A stretch of 10,609 nucleotides of DNA, taken from CAYZJD01 sp964478455. GTDB taxonomy: Bacteria; Acidobacteriota; Terriglobia; Bryobacterales; Bryobacteraceae. Every line of letters starts with the position of its first letter. The first letter of the stretch is position 1. Below are positions 6,466 to 10,609 of this stretch, in pieces. The notes beneath the pieces were generated by a model, which ran no database searches, had not been told where the DNA came from, and saw only the letters and a list, made by a program, of their open reading frames with translations. Both the position numbers and the translations under genes were made by a program. Where the stretch lies: the NCBI GenBank assembly GCA_964478455.1, contig CAYZJD010000141.1, positions 1-10,609 of the forward strand, in the 5' to 3' direction.

Positions 6466-7602
6466 ATGAACATCGGTGTGATCCGCGAGCGCGGCCCGCT
6501 CGAGCGGCGCGTCGCGCTGACGCCGTCGGTGGTGCGCCAGCTTGTCGGGCACGGCAACACGGTGTGGCTCGAAGGCGGGGCCGGCGAAGGCGCGATGTTC
6601 CGCGACGACGATTACATCCGCGCCGGCGCGCAGATCGCCTATACCCCCGGCGAAGTGTTTCACCGCTGCGAGCTGCTGGTCAAAGTGGCGGCTCCGACCC
6701 TCGAAGAGATCAACGCATGCCCCGAGGGCACGGCGTTGATGGCCTTCTATCACATGGCGGTCGCCTCGCGGCGTCTCTGCGAGCGGTTGCTGGAGCGGTC
6801 CATCACCGCCATCGGCGGCGAGATCATCGAAACAGATGACGGCCGCCTGCCGGTGCTGAGCGCCATCAGCGAAATCGCCGGCCAGATGACGGTGCCGCTG
6901 GCGATGCACCTTCTGCGCTCCAGTTCCGGGGGGCGTGGGATCATGCTCGGAGGCAGCCCCGGTGTGCCGCCGGCCCACGTGCTGGTTCTCGGCGCCGGCG
7001 CGGTGGGCACGTGGGCAGCGAAAGCCGCCTCGGCGGCGGGAGCGCGGGTCACCGTGCTCGACATTGAGACCGAGAAACTGCGCCGGCTCATGGAACACGT
7101 TCCGGCGGTCTCCACCGGCCTGGCCGATCCGGACACGGTCGCCTGCGCGGTCGCCGAAGCCGACGTGCTGATCGGCGCCGTCCTCGTTGCCGGGCGCGTC
7201 ACGCCTCACGTCGTCACCCGGCAAATGGTCTCGCGCATGAAGACGGGTTCGGTGATCATCGACGTCGCCATCGATCAGGGCGGCTGCGTTGAAACGAGCC
7301 GGCCGACGACCCTGGCCGAGCCGGTCTTCGTCCACAACGGCGTTCTCCATTACTGCGTGCCCAACCTCACCGCCGACATGGCCCGTTCCACCAGCATCGC
7401 TCTCGCCCAGGCGCTGCTCCCCTACCTTCAGAGCCTCTGCGAGGCCGGGATCGTGGGGGCCCTGCTCTCCTCCTCCGCTCTGGCTCGCGGAACTTACACC
7501 TACCGCGGGTTCTGCGTGCGGCCCGGCCTGGCGGAGACGCTCGGCGTCCCGTACCGGCGCCTCGAGGAGTTGCTGGGCAGGAAAGCTGCGGGCGAAGGCT
7601 GA
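6466..7602 (+). CDS. ald: Alanine dehydrogenase-like enzyme (AlaDH/PNT family)
   Basis: This cytoplasmic NAD-dependent dehydrogenase of 378 residues is expected to interconvert L-alanine and pyruvate plus ammonia. Seen: MNIGVIRERG and R15, H96 in FYHMA, SEIAGQM (135-141), LGGSPGVPP (161-169), the Rossmann GAGAVG (176-181) ending at D199, GSVIIDVAIDQGG with D270, and N300 in HYCVPN. R15, H96, D270 and N300 match known substrate or catalytic positions. The usual KVKEP segment is KVAAP here, so the second lysine (K74/K75 in studied enzymes) is alanine, and the NMPGAVP loop is NLTADMA. From memory, Bacteroidetes-type 'alanine dehydrogenases' share the KVAPP form and a similar C-terminus. Start: ATG at 6466 is the family N-terminus; the frame stays open upstream without plausible homology. 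It heads a three-gene operon; the next gene starts after 9 bases. Confidence 0.85.
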   Translation: MNIGVIRERGPLERRVALTPSVVRQLVGHGNTVWLEGGAGEGAMFRDDDYIRAGAQIAYTPGEVFHRCELLVKVAAPTLEEINACPEGTALMAFYHMAVASRRLCERLLERSITAIGGEIIETDDGRLPVLSAISEIAGQMTVPLAMHLLRSSSGGRGIMLGGSPGVPPAHVLVLGAGAVGTWAAKAASAAGARVTVLDIETEKLRRLMEHVPAVSTGLADPDTVACAVAEADVLIGAVLVAGRVTPHVVTRQMVSRMKTGSVIIDVAIDQGGCVETSRPTTLAEPVFVHNGVLHYCVPNLTADMARSTSIALAQALLPYLQSLCEAGIVGALLSSSALARGTYTYRGFCVRPGLAETLGVPYRRLEELLGRKAAGEG

Positions 7603-7611
7603 CACATCCCA

Positions 7612-8937
7612 ATGAACTGGATGGATTACTACCGGTCCAAGCTTGCCACCGCCGATGACGCGCTGCGCGCGGTGAAGTCCGGAGACCGCGTGTACATCCA
7701 TCAGGGGTGCGGCGAGCCGGAGGACCTGGTGAGAGCGCTGGTCCGGCGGGGGCACGAGCTTCGCGATGTTGAGATCATCCACCTGGCCACTATGGGCAGC
7801 GCGGATTACACCAGGCCGGAGTTTGAGGGCTGCTTCCGGCATAGCGCGTTCTTCGTGGGCGGCAACGTGCGCCAGGCGGTGCAGGAAGGGCGCGGGGACT
7901 ACATCCCGATCTTCCTGCATGAAATTGAAGGACTGTTCCTGAGCGGAGCGCTGCCCATCGACGTCGCCCTCATCCAGTGTTGCCCGCCGGACGACTACGG
8001 CTACATGAGCCTTGGCGCCGGCGTCGACACCACGCTGACGGCGGCCAAGCAGGCGCGTCACCTGATCGTCGAGGTCAACGACCAGTGTCCGCGGACGCTC
8101 GGCGATTGCTTCCTCCACGTGACTAAAGCGGACGTGCTGGTGGAGGCGTCGCATCCGCTGGCCGAGTACCATAAGGGCGAGATCACCGGCGTGCACCGCG
8201 CCATCGCGAGGCATGTCGCTAACCTGATCCCGGACGGCGCCACGCTCCAGACTGGTATCGGCGGCATTCCGGACGCGGTGCTGCTCAGCCTGGCCGGCCA
8301 CAAGGACCTCGGCGTGCACACGGAGATGTTCTCCGACGGCCTCATTGACCTCATCCAGAACGGGGTCGTCAACAACGAGCGGAAGACGATCCATCCCCAC
8401 AAGGTGATTTCCGGATTCGTGCTCGGCGCCAAGCCGCTCTTCGACTTCATCCACGACAACCCGATCTTCGAGTTCCACCCGACCATGTACACGAACGATC
8501 CGTTCATCATCGCCCAGAACGACCGCATGGTGGCCATCAATTCGGCCATCGAGGTGGACCTGACCGGGCAGGTGTGCGCCGACTCGATCGGGCACCTGCC
8601 CTACAGCGGCATCGGCGGGCAGGTGGATTTCATCCGGGGGGCGGCGCGGTCCAAGGGCGGCGTGCCGATCATTGCGCTGCCGGCCACTGCCCAGGAGGGC
8701 CGCGTGTCCCGCATCGTGCCGGCGCTGAAGCCGGGGGCGGGCGTTGTAACATCCCGGGGCGACGTTCACTATGTGGTGACGGAATTCGGCGTGGCGTACT
8801 TACACGGCAAGAATCTCCGGCAACGCGCGGAAGCCCTCATCCAGATCGCACACCCGGCTTTCCGTGATGAGCTCACCCGGGAGGCCTGCCGGATGGGCTT
8901 TCTGAAGAGGCTGTCGCCCGTGGTGAGCGGAGTCTAG
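7612..8937 (+). CDS. Family I CoA-transferase, acetyl-CoA hydrolase / 4-hydroxybutyrate CoA-transferase type
   Basis: This cytoplasmic enzyme of 441 residues should move CoA between acyl-CoA and a free carboxylic acid, with acetate often one partner. Typical segments: GDRVYIHQGCGEP (24-36), VALIQCCPPDDYGYMSLG (118-134), GIGGIPDAVL (215-224), HTEMFSDG (236-243) with E238, GIGGQVDFIRGA (333-344) and VVTEFGVAYLHGK (388-400). E238 matches by motif and number the glutamate that forms the CoA thioester in 4-hydroxybutyrate CoA-transferase (from memory). Length is normal for that family. No strong ribosome site is visible; translation may depend on coupling with the preceding gene, 9 bases upstream. 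Beside an alanine dehydrogenase-like enzyme it could process acids made from amino acid breakdown, but the substrate cannot be read from sequence; 4-hydroxybutyrate, butyrate and propionate are all possible. Confidence 0.88.
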   Translation: MNWMDYYRSKLATADDALRAVKSGDRVYIHQGCGEPEDLVRALVRRGHELRDVEIIHLATMGSADYTRPEFEGCFRHSAFFVGGNVRQAVQEGRGDYIPIFLHEIEGLFLSGALPIDVALIQCCPPDDYGYMSLGAGVDTTLTAAKQARHLIVEVNDQCPRTLGDCFLHVTKADVLVEASHPLAEYHKGEITGVHRAIARHVANLIPDGATLQTGIGGIPDAVLLSLAGHKDLGVHTEMFSDGLIDLIQNGVVNNERKTIHPHKVISGFVLGAKPLFDFIHDNPIFEFHPTMYTNDPFIIAQNDRMVAINSAIEVDLTGQVCADSIGHLPYSGIGGQVDFIRGAARSKGGVPIIALPATAQEGRVSRIVPALKPGAGVVTSRGDVHYVVTEFGVAYLHGKNLRQRAEALIQIAHPAFRDELTREACRMGFLKRLSPVVSGV

Positions 8938-8938
8938 G

Positions 8939-10609
8939 ATGCGCAGCTTCCCCTTCCGAGCCCTGCTCCTGTGGATGCTGGCGGCGGCCGCCGCCTCCGC
9001 CCAACAGGCCAAGCCACTTCCGGGCTCGGAGGACTGCGCCGTCTGTCACGACGCCGGCCGCCGCGTGGCGAAGCGCGAGCCGGGAGTTCCGCCGCCGTTT
9101 GACGAGGCCGCCCTGCGCGCCTCGCCGCACGCCGGCTTGGAATGCAACGCCTGCCACGCGGACCTCGCCGGCAAGGAAATGCCGCACGAGGAGAAGCTCC
9201 AGAAAGTCGACTGCGGCTCGTGCCACTCCACCGAGCAGAGCCAGTATGAGGCCAGCCTGCACGGCCGCGCCGCTGCGCGCGGCGATGCGCTCTCCCCTTC
9301 TTGCAAACAGTGTCACGGGACGCACAACGTTCTGCGGGCCTCCGACCCGCGGTCGCCGACCTCGACCATGGAGGTCCCGCGGCTTTGCGGCCAGTGCCAC
9401 CGCGAGGGCACGCCGGTTTCGCTCACGCGCGCCATCCCGCAGGTCAACATCCTCGAAAATTACGTGGACAGCATCCACGGCGAGGGCCTCCTGCGCCGGG
9501 GACTCACGGTAACGGCGGTGTGCACCAGTTGTCACACCTCCCACTTCGTGCTGCCGCACACGGATCCGCGGTCCTCGATCGCGCAGAACAACATCGCCAA
9601 GACTTGCACCCGCTGCCACGCGCGCATCGAGAGCGTGCACCAGCAGGTGATCCGCGGCGAGTTGTGGGAGAAGCAGCCGCACGTCATTCCGGCCTGCGTG
9701 GATTGCCACGAGCCGCACCGGGTGCGGAGGGTTTTCTATACCCAGGGTCTGGCCGACCGCGAGTGCCTGCGGTGCCACGTCGACCCCGGGCTGCGCATGG
9801 TCCGGGAAGGCCGCACCGTGCCGCTGTACGTCAGCGCCAACGAACTGGGGCTGTCGCGGCACGCCCGGATCGCCTGCGTCCAGTGTCACACCGGCGCCAG
9901 GCCCTCGCGCGGGCGTCCCTGCGCCTCGATCACCACCCGCGTGGATTGCTCCATCTGCCATGAACAGCAGGTGGCCCACTATCGCGAAAGCACGCACGGG
10001 CAGCTTGCGGCCAAAGACAGCCCCGACGCCCCCGGTTGCGCCGACTGCCATGGCGTTCACGGGGTCAAAGGCAAGAACGAATCGAACTCGCCCACCTTCG
10101 CGCGCAACGTTCCCGGCTTGTGCGCCAAGTGTCACCGCGCCGGCCGCAAAGCGGCCGTCCGTTACGCCGGCAACGAGGTGCACGCCGTCGAGCATTACCT
10201 GGAGAGCATTCACGGCAAGGGCTTGATCGAGAGCGGCCTCACTGTCACCGCCAATTGCGCCGACTGCCACACCGCCCACCGGGAACTGCCGAGCCGCGAC
10301 CCGCGCTCAAGCGTCCACGTCGCCAACGTCGCGGCCACCTGCGGCCAGTGCCACCGCGGAATCGTCGAGCTGTTCAACGACAGCATCCATTCCCCGAAAA
10401 TCAACCGCAGCGGCAAGCGGCTCCCGGTTTGCAGCGAGTGCCATTCGGCCCACAGCATCGCGCGCACCGATCTGGCCGGCTTCCGCCTCCAGATGATGGA
10501 CCAGTGCGGTAAGTGTCACACGGCCATCACCGAAAGTTACTTCGATACTTACCACGGTAAAGTGTCGCGTCTCGGCTACGTCAAGACGGCGAAGTGCTCG
10601 GACTGTCAC
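8939..10609 (+). CDS. Secreted multiheme cytochrome c with at least 18 hemes (partial, open at right edge)
   Basis: I translated 557 codons from ATG 8939 to the last base without a stop. A Sec signal peptide is visible (MRSFPFRALLLW, then an alanine-rich core, likely cut after A19-S-A21), so the protein works in the periplasm or at the cell surface carrying electrons. There are 18 CxxCH heme motifs, with the first cysteine at 33, 69, 92, 122, 150, 195, 223, 253, 276, 313, 337, 367, 395, 440, 468, 498, 523 and 553; the window ends on the 18th histidine. Several S-x-H-G segments (for example SIHGEGL at 178 and SIHGKGL at 423) probably supply distal heme histidines. The spacing reveals an 8-heme repeat of about 245 residues. 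GGAG ends 6 bases before the ATG, one base after the previous stop. The unseen C-terminus might hold more hemes or a membrane cytochrome b part, as in CbcL-like quinol oxidoreductases; this is speculation. Confidence 0.92.
   Translation, partial: MRSFPFRALLLWMLAAAAASAQQAKPLPGSEDCAVCHDAGRRVAKREPGVPPPFDEAALRASPHAGLECNACHADLAGKEMPHEEKLQKVDCGSCHSTEQSQYEASLHGRAAARGDALSPSCKQCHGTHNVLRASDPRSPTSTMEVPRLCGQCHREGTPVSLTRAIPQVNILENYVDSIHGEGLLRRGLTVTAVCTSCHTSHFVLPHTDPRSSIAQNNIAKTCTRCHARIESVHQQVIRGELWEKQPHVIPACVDCHEPHRVRRVFYTQGLADRECLRCHVDPGLRMVREGRTVPLYVSANELGLSRHARIACVQCHTGARPSRGRPCASITTRVDCSICHEQQVAHYRESTHGQLAAKDSPDAPGCADCHGVHGVKGKNESNSPTFARNVPGLCAKCHRAGRKAAVRYAGNEVHAVEHYLESIHGKGLIESGLTVTANCADCHTAHRELPSRDPRSSVHVANVAATCGQCHRGIVELFNDSIHSPKINRSGKRLPVCSECHSAHSIARTDLAGFRLQMMDQCGKCHTAITESYFDTYHGKVSRLGYVKTAKCSDCH

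Noticed and set aside
6442..8769. A 775-codon open frame on the minus strand opposite the ald and CoA-transferase genes
   Set aside because: It is antisense to two well-supported enzymes. Composition is typical of a GC-rich shadow frame and no recognisable domain is present.
8873..10279. A 468-codon minus-strand frame and short plus-strand frames over the cytochrome gene
   Set aside because: The frame starting at 8939 contains 18 CxxCH motifs and a signal peptide, so it is the real gene; the others have no motifs and arise from its biased codon use.
9143..10609. Nucleotide repeat array such as CRISPR or a tandem DNA repeat within the cytochrome gene
   Set aside because: The periodicity is at protein level, with diverged codons and uneven short spacing; there are no identical DNA repeats with spacers.

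Overview
This is a GC-rich, densely packed bacterial window from an unidentified organism. The gene content suggests a soil or sediment bacterium with anaerobic or respiratory flexibility: a glucosylglycerate osmolyte locus, an alanine dehydrogenase-type enzyme, a family I CoA-transferase and a very large periplasmic multiheme cytochrome c. Acidobacteriota (Solibacter/Bryobacter-like) would fit, but that is an inference from gene style; there is no rRNA or other marker to prove it.

Left part (1-1714, minus strand): a two-component system. A membrane-bound HisKA_3-type histidine kinase overlaps by 4 bases the receiver domain of a NarL/FixJ-type response regulator, which runs off the left edge.

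Centre (1813-6019): a compatible-solute cassette. A HAD phosphatase of the glucosyl/mannosyl-3-phosphoglycerate phosphatase family lies on the plus strand, divergent from the kinase. Convergent with it is a tight minus-strand operon: glucosyl-3-phosphoglycerate synthase (gpgS), then a second GT-A glycosyltransferase resembling the one-step mannosylglycerate/glucosylglycerate synthases, then a small MscS-type membrane protein. GpgS plus the phosphatase would make glucosylglycerate in two steps. The second transferase could make it in one step or extend it. The channel may release it on hypo-osmotic shock.

Right part (6130-10609): a small CxxC protein (DUF1858/ScdA_N-like, minus strand) is divergent from a plus-strand operon of three genes with gaps of 9 and 1 bases. 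These are an alanine dehydrogenase-like enzyme of an unusual subclade, a 4-hydroxybutyrate/acetate CoA-transferase-like enzyme, and a secreted multiheme cytochrome c that is open at the right edge. The visible 557 residues of the cytochrome carry 18 CxxCH motifs in a near-exact 8-heme tandem repeat with a period of about 245 residues. The 102-base divergent gap holds recognisable promoter-like elements on both strands around a 7-bp inverted repeat.

No tRNA, rRNA, CRISPR array, insertion sequence or obvious phage gene was seen.
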